64,000 nt of DNA from Desulfosudis oleivorans (GTDB taxonomy: Bacteria > Desulfobacterota > Desulfobacteria > Desulfobacterales > SURF-7), in contig DYJD01000006.1 of NCBI GenBank assembly GCA_020723325.1, positions 1 to 64,000 of the forward strand, written 5' to 3'. The stretch's first letter is position 1. Each line of letters opens with the position of its first letter. The translations under genes and the position numbers were made by a program. This document shows, piece by piece, positions 50,082 through 62,465 of the stretch. The notes below the pieces were generated by a model, which was not told where the DNA came from, made no database searches, and saw nothing but the letters and a program-made list of their open reading frames with translations.

Positions 50082-53000
50082 CTAGGCTAGGGAAGCCCCA
50101 CAACCCGGACAAAAACGGAAGGACTCGTCCTTGATCGGCGCCTGGCAGGCGGCACATTTTTTAGGCACTAGTCCCAGCACCACCAACAGTTCGCCTTCGC
50201 GCACCGGCACCATTTTTTTGTCGTGCTTGAAGTCGGCGGTTTTGATCACCCGTTCGACAATGCCGTCCATGGGTGCCAGCACCGCCTTTTCCTGCTTCAT
50301 GATGGTGATATTGAACAGCTCCTCCCCTTTCTTGACCACATCGCCGGGCTTGACATACATGACCCACAGATCGCCGGTGCTGGGCGAACCCACCTGCGCC
50401 GGATTGTTCCGGTCCGCCATTTCCATGGTCCCGGCCATGGCCGCCATGGATTCGGCCACCTTGACCGGATAGGTGAAAGTCTCATCATCCAGTTCATAGC
50501 GTACCAGGCTCATACCTTGCAGGTCAGGGGTGCTGATGTCCAGGATCATCATGCGGTGGGGTTTGCCGTCGCTGTCGTTGAAATACAATTCCCGATCCGG
50601 GGTGAGGCCCTCGAACCAGACATCCAGGGGCAGCCGGTTGGGGTTGCCGAATTCCTGGCGGAAACGGATAGTTTTCAAGGCATCGGCCGGATGATTGAGA
50701 TACATGACCAGTTCTTCTTCCGTGGGCTCGCGCTCGATCTGGCGAGTCAAATCCGCGCGTTCTGCCCCAAGATTGATCTCTGTCAGGGAAGCCAGGGGCG
50801 AGGCCTGGGTCCGCTGGCTTAACGCTTCCCGGTATTTATTGCCGAAAACGCTTTCATACACCCAATCCGGCGGGAAACCCAGGGGCAGGCGGCCGAATTT
50901 GCCCATGAGCAGGTCCCGAAATGCGTCATTGCCCTCCCGATACAGAATCAGGCGTTCCTTTTTCAGTTCCGCATTCAATTTTCCCTCAGGAACACCGGCT
51001 ACGGATTCCAAAATCCACAATAAATGTCGAACTTCCTCCTCCCCGCCCCGCTGAAAGGCGCGGGTCACGGCCAGAAAAGCGGTGTTCCAGGTGATCTGGG
51101 AGCCGGGGGTGACATCGTGATAGCGGACAATGCGGCGGGTTCCGGCCAGAAAGCGCAACATGTAGGGGAGCAAATGAATATACCCCTGTTTCAAGGCGCC
51201 TTCCTGGGACGAGGAGGTGGCGCCGCCGGGCATGCCGTGAAAAACCACGTCATGGTCGATGCCGCGGAAATAGGGAGCCGTGTAGCGGTCATAATAAGGC
51301 ATGATCTGCTTGAGCACGAAATTGCAGGTGCGGATCATCTCCTTGTTCAGGTCGGTTTTGAGTCCCATTTCTTCTTCAATGAAGGCAGCGGTGGAAAGCA
51401 CCTCCCCCTGGCCGTACCAGCGCACGGCCGCGCCGATGGCCGTGTCGATGATATTGGCCCCGGCCTGGGCCGCTGCGCCGCAAGCCGGCACAAACAGACC
51501 GTCGGTGAAATGGCGGTGATAATGAATCACCAGCTCGGGATATTTTTCCCGGATGGCGCTAACCAAAGCCCGCATGAAACGGGGCGGGCAGACCCCGGCC
51601 ATGTCTTTGAGCCCGATGATGAAATGACGCACGGCCTGGTTTTCAGGCAGCCCGCTGGCCTTGGCCACCATGGCCACTATCTCCTCCACCACGTCCATGT
51701 AGTGGGGCACGTCGAATCCTTCGGCCCAGGACAGGGAAACCGCCGGTTCAAACACGTTTCCAGGGGAATTCATGAGCACTTCCGCCAAGGGATACATATT
51801 CTCCACATGATTCAGAAAATCAAAGCAGCGCACCACATCGTGCTGCTCGCAGATCCTTTCCGTCGTCAGTCGCATGAGGTTGCGGGGCTGGGGTTTGTAG
51901 CCCAGAAGGTTGGTGGAACGCACTAGGATCTGTTTGGGGGTCACCGGTGCGAATTGATTCCAGCTCCGGGCCTCGTTAAAGGGATAGGTCATGTTGGCCA
52001 TCATGGCCACATGAAAATGGGCCCCGCCGCCGTTCTCGATGGAAAAGAAGCCGCAGCGGTCCAGATAGGGGCCGATCAGGGCATCCTCGGCCAGCCGGAA
52101 GCGGTTGCCGCTGTTGGATTGGGTGATGTCCCGGGGCGTCGTGTCCGTGAAATGCACCAGGCCGGTATCGCGGATATAGTCCAAAAGGGCCTGGCGATCC
52201 CCCCGGGGATAGACGGCCTTGATTTCGGCTTTGTCCAGGAAGGGCAGCACCGGCGTGAAAGGCGAGAGGCGCTTGTCCCCCTGGCCCCGGTATTCGCCCA
52301 ATTGCACAAAGGGATTGTAGCCCCGGGCCGAAATTTCAGCCACCAGCCTACTGGCGCGTACGGCCTCCGGTTCCACATCGCGGTAATACAAAAGATCCGG
52401 CGCGGTTTCGATGAAGCGCGTATCATAGTCGCCGGTTCGGAAACGGGCATTGTTGATGATGCGGCGATGAAAGGGGATGGTGGTTTTGAGGCCGCCGATG
52501 ACATATTCGTTTAAAGCCCTGTCCATGATGGCCAGGGTCTTGTTCCAGTCGCGGCCGTAGGCAATGAGCAGGGCCGCGGCGGAATCATAATGGGGTGGGA
52601 AAGCATAGCCGCCGGATATACACGAATCCAGCCGCACCCCCGGTCCGCCAGGAGAGATATACCGGGTGATCAGGCCGGAGTTGGGGGCAAAACCGTTGCG
52701 GGGATCCTCGCAGTTGATTCTGACCTGCACGGCATGGCTCACCGGCAGGGTTTGCTCCGGCTTGAAACGCAGGGCCGCCCCAAAGGCAACGGCGATCTGT
52801 TCCTCCACCAGATCCACGCCATAGCGGCATTCCGTGATACCGTGTTCCACTTGCAGGCGGGTATTAACTTCGATCAGATATTCCCGGCCATCCCCGTCCA
52901 CCAGGAATTCCACGGTGGCCAGCGAATGATAGCCCACTTTTTGAACCAGTTTTACTGCGTATTCCTTCAGGCGCCCACGGCGTTCATCCGTCATGCCGGC

Positions 53001-53768
53001 CCAGGGCGAAGGGGTGATTTCCACGAGTTTTTGGTGATTGCGCTGAACCGTGCAATCCCGTTCGTCAAAGGCGAACACATTTCCGTAGCGATCGGCAATG
53101 ACTTGAATTTCAATATGCCGCACCGAGGTCAGCAGTTTTTCAACAAACAGGCGCGGATTGCCGAACGAGGCCTGGGCCAGGGCCGAAGCTTTGGAAAAAG
53201 CGTTTTCCAATTGCGTAAGATCATGGACTTCATAAATACCGCGGCCGCCGCCGCCGCCTTCGGCCTTGAGCATCACCGGCAAGCCGATTTGGGTGGCGGT
53301 TTGGCGGGCCTCGGCGATTCCAACCGCCCCTTTGGACCCTGGAACCACCGGTATCGACAGGCTGCGGGCCAGCTCCCGAACCTTGACCTTGTTACCCAAA
53401 AGCTGCATGGCCTCGGCCGAAGGGCCGATGAAAAGCAGGCCGGCTTCCTTGCATTTTTGTGGAAAACCGGAATCCTCTGAAGCAAACCCCCAGCCCGGAT
53501 GCACGGCTGCGGCTTTATGCTTTTTGGCCAAAGCGATGATGCGGTCAATGGACAAATAGGCCCTGGGGTTTTCCCCCAATAGAATCAATTCCTGAGCCCC
53601 GGCGGTAAACGGCGCGGTTTTATCCGCATCGGTCACTGTCAAGACCGGCACGGCATTGAAGACTTCCCGGATGGAGCGGATGATGCGCCGGGCGGTAATG
53701 CCCCGGTTGGCCACAAGTATTTTTTTGCCACGGATCTCGGCCGCAACTTGTTCAAATGTCTTACTCAT
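50082..53768 (-). CDS. pyc: Pyruvate carboxylase, single chain, with C-terminal zinc ribbon
   Basis: A 1228-residue biotin enzyme converts pyruvate, bicarbonate and ATP to oxaloacetate. The biotin carboxylase domain (1-450) has KAEGGGGGRGIYEVHD. The carboxyltransferase domain (about 530-830) has DTTPRDITQSNSGNRFR, the catalytic lysine in GLKDMAG (Lys721) and the metal-binding IHYHRHFTDG. The biotin carrier domain has NITIMKQEKAVLAPMDG, so the biotinyl Lys1158 sits in MKQ rather than the usual MKM. A C-terminal extension CAACQAPI...CPGCGASLA is a zinc ribbon not normally present. The substrate assignment rests on domain order and on the adjacent pyruvate synthase; another 2-oxoacid is possible. 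Confidence 0.85.
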   Translation of the reverse strand: MSKTFEQVAAEIRGKKILVANRGITARRIIRSIREVFNAVPVLTVTDADKTAPFTAGAQELILLGENPRAYLSIDRIIALAKKHKAAAVHPGWGFASEDSGFPQKCKEAGLLFIGPSAEAMQLLGNKVKVRELARSLSIPVVPGSKGAVGIAEARQTATQIGLPVMLKAEGGGGGRGIYEVHDLTQLENAFSKASALAQASFGNPRLFVEKLLTSVRHIEIQVIADRYGNVFAFDERDCTVQRNHQKLVEITPSPWAGMTDERRGRLKEYAVKLVQKVGYHSLATVEFLVDGDGREYLIEVNTRLQVEHGITECRYGVDLVEEQIAVAFGAALRFKPEQTLPVSHAVQVRINCEDPRNGFAPNSGLITRYISPGGPGVRLDSCISGGYAFPPHYDSAAALLIAYGRDWNKTLAIMDRALNEYVIGGLKTTIPFHRRIINNARFRTGDYDTRFIETAPDLLYYRDVEPEAVRASRLVAEISARGYNPFVQLGEYRGQGDKRLSPFTPVLPFLDKAEIKAVYPRGDRQALLDYIRDTGLVHFTDTTPRDITQSNSGNRFRLAEDALIGPYLDRCGFFSIENGGGAHFHVAMMANMTYPFNEARSWNQFAPVTPKQILVRSTNLLGYKPQPRNLMRLTTERICEQHDVVRCFDFLNHVENMYPLAEVLMNSPGNVFEPAVSLSWAEGFDVPHYMDVVEEIVAMVAKASGLPENQAVRHFIIGLKDMAGVCPPRFMRALVSAIREKYPELVIHYHRHFTDGLFVPACGAAAQAGANIIDTAIGAAVRWYGQGEVLSTAAFIEEEMGLKTDLNKEMIRTCNFVLKQIMPYYDRYTAPYFRGIDHDVVFHGMPGGATSSSQEGALKQGYIHLLPYMLRFLAGTRRIVRYHDVTPGSQITWNTAFLAVTRAFQRGGEEEVRHLLWILESVAGVPEGKLNAELKKERLILYREGNDAFRDLLMGKFGRLPLGFPPDWVYESVFGNKYREALSQRTQASPLASLTEINLGAERADLTRQIEREPTEEELVMYLNHPADALKTIRFRQEFGNPNRLPLDVWFEGLTPDRELYFNDSDGKPHRMMILDISTPDLQGMSLVRYELDDETFTYPVKVAESMAAMAGTMEMADRNNPAQVGSPSTGDLWVMYVKPGDVVKKGEELFNITIMKQEKAVLAPMDGIVERVIKTADFKHDKKMVPVREGELLVVLGLVPKKCAACQAPIKDESFRFCPGCGASLA

Positions 53769-53826
53769 TTCATAACTCCCTTATTTTATTTCTGGGGCCT
53801 CGGTCATCGTTTCGTTTATGCTCCAT

Positions 53827-53851
53827 TGTGGGAGCGGCTTCCAGCCGCGAT
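53827..53851. repeat. REP-like hairpin (TGGGAGCGGCTTCC family)
   Basis: TGTGGGAGCGGCTTCCAGCC then GCGAT, identical to the copy at 48577-48601, lies in the 110-bp gap between the pyruvate carboxylase and biotin ligase genes. It may form a hairpin in the shared transcript. Confidence 0.65.
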
Positions 53852-53878
53852 TCGGCCGAAATAATGATCAAGGCCATT

Positions 53879-54664
53879 TCAGGCAGCGGGATAAATGCTG
53901 CCTGAATGAAAAACGCGCTGCTGCCCTTCCCCAGTCCGCACCCGTATCCCGCCGCTGGAATCCAGGCCCAGCATAACAACACATGCTTTGGCGCCGTTAT
54001 AGGCGTCCAATACAATCTCCCGGCCCCGAAAAGCCAGATGCGCCTCAAGGCCATGTAAAAAATCAGCCGGCGCGCCGCCGGCCGTCTTTTCTAAAAAATT
54101 TCGGCGCATTTCATGGACAAAGCGTCCCCATATCTCCATGGGCCCAAGGGCAACGCCGAATTCCTGCAAACAACCCGCGGACATGGCATGGGATCGGTCA
54201 CGGCGGTTGTCCATCGGCGCTGAGGTTAGATTCAACCCCACCCCGGCCACAACCGTTCCGGCTCTTTCCTCGATCAGAATGCCGGCCACTTTTTTCCCGG
54301 CCACCAGCAGGTCATTGGGCCATTTGATGGTTGCCCCGAGCCCCAACCCGCTTAACACCACCCGCAGGGCTTCGGCTGCCAGCAAGGATATCAAATTGCA
54401 CCAGGCCGGGGGCGGTTGCGGGACACACAGTGAAGCATACAAATTACCCGGCGGTGAATGCCAAGGCCTTTGAAACTGCCCGCGACCGGACGACTGGCGT
54501 TCCGCCAGCACCCCAGCCCATTCCGGCAGCCTGCCGGCCTCAAACAATTGCCAGGCCAGATCCATGGTGGAAGTGCAGGCTGCGGCAGTAAACAGGGTCA
54601 GCCCAAACTTATTTGATTCATGTATTTCCACGAATGTCAATTCGCAATTTCCAGTCTCGGACAA
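53879..54664 (-). CDS. birA: Biotin--protein ligase (no HTH domain)
   Basis: The enzyme activates biotin with ATP and attaches it to biotin carrier domains, here most likely that of the pyruvate carboxylase encoded next. Motifs: ACTSTMDLAWQLFE, ERQSSGRGQFQRPWHSPPGN, TIKWPNDLLVAGKKVAGILI and GVGLNLTS. At 261 residues it lacks the N-terminal DNA-binding domain of BirA repressors, so it is a monofunctional ligase. It lies 14 nt after the pyruvate:ferredoxin oxidoreductase gene, so it is in the same operon as both carboxylating enzymes. Confidence 0.92.
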   Translation of the reverse strand: MSETGNCELTFVEIHESNKFGLTLFTAAACTSTMDLAWQLFEAGRLPEWAGVLAERQSSGRGQFQRPWHSPPGNLYASLCVPQPPPAWCNLISLLAAEALRVVLSGLGLGATIKWPNDLLVAGKKVAGILIEERAGTVVAGVGLNLTSAPMDNRRDRSHAMSAGCLQEFGVALGPMEIWGRFVHEMRRNFLEKTAGGAPADFLHGLEAHLAFRGREIVLDAYNGAKACVVMLGLDSSGGIRVRTGEGQQRVFHSGSIYPAA

Positions 54665-54678
54665 CCGCCGCCGCAGGG

Positions 54679-58765
<4,087 letters not shown>

Positions 58766-58780
58766 CCCATCACCTCCGTA

Positions 58781-59662
58781 TTATTGTTTTCCAATTAATC
58801 GGTTCAGGGCTTCAGCATACTTTTCCGCTGTCTTGCTGATGACGTCCGCAGGCAATTCCGGAGCTGGTGGCTGTTTGTCCCACTGTATTTTTTCCAGATA
58901 ATCCCTTACAAATTGTTTGTCGAAGCTCGGCGGAGACATCCCTGGCCGATACGTATCAGCCGGCCAAAACCGAGATGAATCCGGAGTGAATATCTCATCG
59001 ATCAGAATCAGTTCGCCACCGATCAGGCCGAACTCAAATTTGGTGTCTGCAATAATGATGCCCCGTTGTTTAGCAAATCCGGCAGCATGGTTATACAACC
59101 GCAAACTGATGTCCCGCACCTTGTGGGCAATTTCCACGCCTACAATTTGTTCGGCCTTTTCAAAAGAGATGTTCACATCATGCGCCCCTGCATCAGCCTT
59201 GGTGGAAGGCGTAAAAATAGGTTCAGGTAGACGGTCAGCCTCTATAAGTCCTTTGGGTAGCTCAATACCGCATACACAACCGGTATGGCGATACTCATTC
59301 CAGCCTGAGCCGACCAGGTAGCCACGTACAATGGCTTCAATTGCTAATGGTTTGGCTTTTTTCACCAACACCGTTCTTTGGGCCAATTCCTCTCGCCGCC
59401 AGCGTTCGTTGTCAACCCAATCCTCCAAGACCGGATTTTTATCAACAATATGATTGTCGATTATATCCGTGGTTCTATCGAACCAGAAGTTTGACAAACG
59501 TGTCAGCATTGCCCCCTTACCTGGAATGGCATTGGGAAGCACATGATCAAAGGCTGAAATGCGGTCGCTGGCAACGATTAAAAGATGATGGTCATCGCTG
59601 CATATATAAACATCGCGGACTTTTCCTTGTCGTAAAAACTTGAAACCGGCAGTCGCGGTCAT
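58781..59662 (-). CDS. purC: Phosphoribosylaminoimidazole-succinocarboxamide synthase
   Basis: The enzyme joins aspartate to CAIR in purine synthesis using ATP. It has [72 protein letters not shown] and [11 protein letters not shown], the standard PurC signatures. Length (293 aa) is that of the long PurC form. AGGAGG precedes ATG 59662 with 8 nt. A terminator-like hairpin lies directly upstream of this ribosome-binding site (59690-59720), which suggests attenuation. It is the first gene of the block leading to gamma carbonic anhydrase and pyruvate:ferredoxin oxidoreductase. Confidence 0.94.
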   Translation of the reverse strand: MTATAGFKFLRQGKVRDVYICSDDHHLLIVASDRISAFDHVLPNAIPGKGAMLTRLSNFWFDRTTDIIDNHIVDKNPVLEDWVDNERWRREELAQRTVLVKKAKPLAIEAIVRGYLVGSGWNEYRHTGCVCGIELPKGLIEADRLPEPIFTPSTKADAGAHDVNISFEKAEQIVGVEIAHKVRDISLRLYNHAAGFAKQRGIIIADTKFEFGLIGGELILIDEIFTPDSSRFWPADTYRPGMSPPSFDKQFVRDYLEKIQWDKQPPAPELPADVISKTAEKYAEALNRLIGKQ

Positions 59663-59683
59663 GGATATTTCCTCCTTTTCCAC

Positions 59684-59730
59684 AAAAAAAGGCCGTCATT
59701 CGGAATACGAATGACGGCCTAATCTTTTTT
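59684..59730 (-). terminator. Terminator hairpin immediately before purC (attenuator candidate)
   Basis: The arms AGGCCGTCATTCG (59690-59702) and CGAATGACGGCCT (59708-59720) make a perfect 13-bp stem with a 5-nt loop. Read on the minus strand it is followed by seven T (59690-59684), a strong intrinsic terminator, and then by the purC ribosome-binding site within 16 nt. On the plus strand AATCTTTTTT follows, so it could work both ways. A promoter for purC would hardly fit between it and the gene, so purC expression probably depends on read-through. Confidence 0.75.
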
Positions 59731-59883
59731 AAGCACCCTTCCATAATACTTGGGAAGGGCCCATTCAAACCCTCAGGCTTATAATTGTGTCACCACTTCA
59801 ACCCTTCAGAAGAATTTCGCTCGCGCGCCGTTCTTTAAATTGGTTGGAGTTGACTAATAGTTATAATGCATGTTTTTTGTCAA
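59731..59883 (-). promoter_or_regulatory. Structured purC leader with promoter
   Basis: On the minus strand TTGACA (59883-59878) with TATTAG 18 bp downstream is a possible promoter. The leader then contains CCCTTCC and GGAAGGG arms around a 10-nt loop, just before the terminator hairpin. An earlier GAAGGG could pair with the CCCTTC arm instead, giving a choice of structures. It matches no riboswitch class that I can recognise from primary sequence. This accounts for the 280-bp gap between purC and the DUF2294 gene. Confidence 0.45.
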
Positions 59884-59941
59884 GGATTATATTTGCACTG
59901 GTGAAATAAATATTCCGTTGGGTGCTTATGCGTGTGCAAAA

Positions 59942-60325
59942 TCATCCAAATTTTGAATGCGATACCAGGGTGAAAATTATCACACGCTCGCCGGTGACCG
60001 TGCTGATATCGGTATGCAGACTCTTTACTTTAATTCCGGTGATGGCTTCCACGGCAGTTTCCAGCAATGGCCGCCCTTTCTCAAGCAACGCGATCCGAAC
60101 ACGTTTGATCAACTCGCGGCCTTCATTCTGTTTGGAGGTATCTGCCAGGCTGTGCTCGGCCTGGGTCAGCACGCCCTTTAAACGTACCAGCACCATATCA
60201 TCAAGAATGTAGGCCTTGGTCTCCAACGGGCCTCTTCCCATAAATTCTTTTTCAAACTTGATCACCGCTTCGGCGATTTCAGCTTCTATTTGGCCTTTGG
60301 TCCGATTCATGGCAGGTTGTTTCAT
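59942..60325 (-). CDS. DUF2294 family protein
   Basis: The 127-residue protein has KGQIEAEIAEAVIKFEKEFM, GRGPLETKAYILDDMVLVRL, KGVLTQAEHSLADT and TDISTVTGERVIIFTL, the pattern of the small DUF2294 family. It is cytoplasmic. Function is unknown, and some family members are found near stress or Na-dependent genes. It follows the HTH-subtilase gene on the same strand with a hairpin between them (60346-60377). The start at 60325 has only a weak ribosome-binding site; ATG 60310 is possible. Confidence 0.8.
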   Translation of the reverse strand: MKQPAMNRTKGQIEAEIAEAVIKFEKEFMGRGPLETKAYILDDMVLVRLKGVLTQAEHSLADTSKQNEGRELIKRVRIALLEKGRPLLETAVEAITGIKVKSLHTDISTVTGERVIIFTLVSHSKFG

Positions 60326-60345
60326 CTTTTATATCATTAATGCGG

Positions 60346-60377
60346 CGACCCCGTTGCTGGCTGCCAGCGCGGGGTCG
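60346..60377. other. Intergenic hairpin between HTH-subtilase and DUF2294 genes
   Basis: CGACCCCG (60346-60353) pairs with CGGGGTCG (60370-60377), and inside them GCTGG pairs with CCAGC, giving a compound stem-loop. There is no T-tract on the minus strand, so it may be a weak or factor-dependent terminator or an mRNA processing site. Confidence 0.5.
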
Positions 60378-60451
60378 TCTTTCATCCTCAATAAAACAAG
60401 TTGATTTTATTTCATAGCATCCTTGTACCGAATCATCAAGAATAAGCCGGA

Positions 60452-62110
60452 TTATCTTTTCACCATCGGCCGAATGCCGATCAGGCCGAGAGAACCTATC
60501 ACGAGCCACACTATGCCAGCCGATGGGGGAAAGTCGGTTGAAGAGGCGATGAAACAGCCGCCGCCACTGCCGCCTTCCGCAGCCGGAGCCGGGGCAGAAG
60601 CCGTATTGGCTGTGGCCTGGCGGGTGATAGTCTGGTTGCTGGAAGGCGTGGCGGTCAAGGCCTGATAGGCATTCACGCGCCCGGAGGTAATGTTGGCTTC
60701 ATGCAGATCCGCCACCGTGTCCACTGTATTCATGATTTGATCCTTGACTTGGACCGGGGTCAAATCCGGATAGTGGGCGAAGATCAAGGCTGCTACGGCT
60801 GCCACCATGGGGGCGGCAAAGGAGGTACCTTGGGTTTCGCCGTAATTATTGCTTGTCAGGGTAGAGATGATGTTTTCCCCTGGGGCGGACACATCCACCC
60901 AATTGCCGTAATTTGAGAACCAGCTTTTTTTATCCTGGCGGCTGCTGGCCCCGACAGAGATGAGCCCGGGAATGTCATATGCCGCCGGATATACCAGGGC
61001 GCCCGAGCCTTCATTGCCGGCGCTGCATACCACCAGGGCGCCCTTGCTGACGGCGTACTCCAGGGCGGCTTTATAGCTGTTGCTGTAACGGTTGCTGCCG
61101 GAACTGATGTTGATCACCTTGGCGCCGTTATCAACCGCGTAAATCACGCCTTTAGCGATATGGGAGGAACTCAGGGCCGAAGAGCCATCGGTATTCATGT
61201 AGCCAGCGCGAATGAGCATGATTTTGCATTTACCGGCAATGCCGGCGATGCCGATACCGTTGCCGGTGGTGGCGCCGATAACACCCAGCACACGATTGCC
61301 ATGGGAGGATAACAGAAAGGTGGGATCATTGTCTTCATCTTGATAATCATTGTTCGGATCATTCAGGCCCACCGGTTGATGAACAAAATCCCAGCCCACC
61401 ACGTCATCTACATAGCCGTTTTGATCATCATCAATACCGTTGTCTGCAATTTCCCCGTGATTATGCCAAATATTTTCCTGCAGATCTTCATGGGTCAAAT
61501 CAAAACCCATGTCGATCACCGCCACAATGATGTTTTCATTGCCGGACTCCACTTCCCAGGCCTTGGTGATCTGAAGGTCGGCTCCCTCTGTTTCATAATT
61601 GCTCAGGCTCCATTGGCGTGGGAAAAATTCATCATTGGGTTTTTCTTGGGTTTCGCTGGTATAATTGGGCTCACAGGTTTTTACCAGGGGATGACGCCGC
61701 AGCTCCGCCGCCATTTTGGTCACAGATGCGCCCTTGGGCAAGGTCAGAACATAATAATGAATTTTTTCAATCTTTTCATGCACTGTCAGCCCATGGTCGT
61801 CGATCAGGCCGGCAATGGCATCCATGTCCGCCTCCGGCTTAAAATTGACCACCACCTGACCTTCCACATAACCCTGATTTTCAGCAGCCTCTGCAAAACC
61901 GCAGGCCAGTACCAGCAAACAGATTACTATCATCTGTTTGGTCACGACTTGCCATTTTTTCAGATGTTTTCCGAGGCTTTGGGCGGAAATACCCAGCATT
62001 TTCGCTGCTGTGCGGGAATCACCGCCGCTTCTTTTCAAGGCCTCATTGATGAGCTGACGGGTGATTTTTTCAATGGTCGGAAGTTGTTTGGTGAATCTGA
62101 TTGTTGCCAT
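60452..62110 (-). CDS. Fis-type HTH fused to S8 subtilisin-like protease with C-terminal sorting-like tail
   Basis: Residues about 14-53 (KITRQLINEALKRSGGDSRT then AAKMLGISAQSLGKHLKKW) are a Fis/NtrC-type helix-turn-helix. A hydrophobic segment follows at about 60-75 (MIVICLLVLACGFAEAA), which looks like a signal peptide or membrane anchor. Then come an inhibitor-like propeptide and a subtilase domain with Asp200 (AVIDMGFDL), His270 (SSHGNRVLG), Asn366 (SAGNEGSG) and Ser430 (GTSFAAPMVAA). The tail has GGSGGGCFIASS, a TM (IVWLVIGSLGLIGI) and RPMVKR, as in CTERM sorting signals. GGGGGA precedes ATG 62110. A DNA-binding domain joined to an exported protease is unusual. Confidence 0.85.
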   Translation of the reverse strand: MATIRFTKQLPTIEKITRQLINEALKRSGGDSRTAAKMLGISAQSLGKHLKKWQVVTKQMIVICLLVLACGFAEAAENQGYVEGQVVVNFKPEADMDAIAGLIDDHGLTVHEKIEKIHYYVLTLPKGASVTKMAAELRRHPLVKTCEPNYTSETQEKPNDEFFPRQWSLSNYETEGADLQITKAWEVESGNENIIVAVIDMGFDLTHEDLQENIWHNHGEIADNGIDDDQNGYVDDVVGWDFVHQPVGLNDPNNDYQDEDNDPTFLLSSHGNRVLGVIGATTGNGIGIAGIAGKCKIMLIRAGYMNTDGSSALSSSHIAKGVIYAVDNGAKVINISSGSNRYSNSYKAALEYAVSKGALVVCSAGNEGSGALVYPAAYDIPGLISVGASSRQDKKSWFSNYGNWVDVSAPGENIISTLTSNNYGETQGTSFAAPMVAAVAALIFAHYPDLTPVQVKDQIMNTVDTVADLHEANITSGRVNAYQALTATPSSNQTITRQATANTASAPAPAAEGGSGGGCFIASSTDFPPSAGIVWLVIGSLGLIGIRPMVKR

Positions 62111-62245
62111 GGTGCGTCCCCCTTTTGTTGTGAGCGTTGCCCTGTACTTGAGCAAGGGGGGTGCCATGGAAAAAAATTAATATAATTTATTGTAATTATA
62201 TCATAATATTCAAATATAAATGAATCTTGCTAAAATGAATACCAG

Positions 62246-62348
62246 GCAACCCAAGTTGCTGTACCAAACTTGCCGTTGCTGATGGATGCCCGGCCGGCGT
62301 GGGTTTTATCATGGCAACCCAGTCGGTTCACACCGCAACCCAGGTTGC
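62246..62348. promoter_or_regulatory. Repeated GCAACCCA palindromes upstream of the HTH-subtilase gene
   Basis: GCAACCCAAGTTGC (62246-62259) and GCAACCCAGGTTGC (62335-62348) are near-identical 14-bp palindromes 89 bp apart. A partial copy, GCAACCCAGTCGGTT, is at 62314-62328. They lie 136-238 bp upstream of the gene for the Fis-type HTH protein and could be its operators. The last copy also precedes a T7 run (62353-62359) on the plus strand. AT-rich DNA with TATAAT-like boxes lies nearer the gene. No gene is seen in this 355-bp gap. Confidence 0.45.
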
Positions 62349-62373
62349 AGGCTTTTTTTCTTAAAGAAGATTT

Positions 62374-62413
62374 AGGATAAAGAAACCCCGAACCGATGGT
62401 TTCGATTCGGGGT
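62374..62413 (-). terminator. Terminator of pyk
   Basis: ACCCCGAA (62385-62392) and TTCGGGGT (62406-62413) form an 8-bp stem. On the minus strand it is followed by TTTCTTTATCC. It lies 53 bp after the pyruvate kinase stop codon, in the right orientation. Confidence 0.65.
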
Positions 62414-62465
62414 CGTTTGTTGGTATTCAAGGGAGAGCCATAGGCGTTTGAAAAGGCTTTTGGGC

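Noticed and set aside
62230-62430. 66-codon minus-strand ORF between pyk and the HTH-subtilase gene
   Set aside because: It is made of the pyk terminator and the repeated palindromes, with no start signal.
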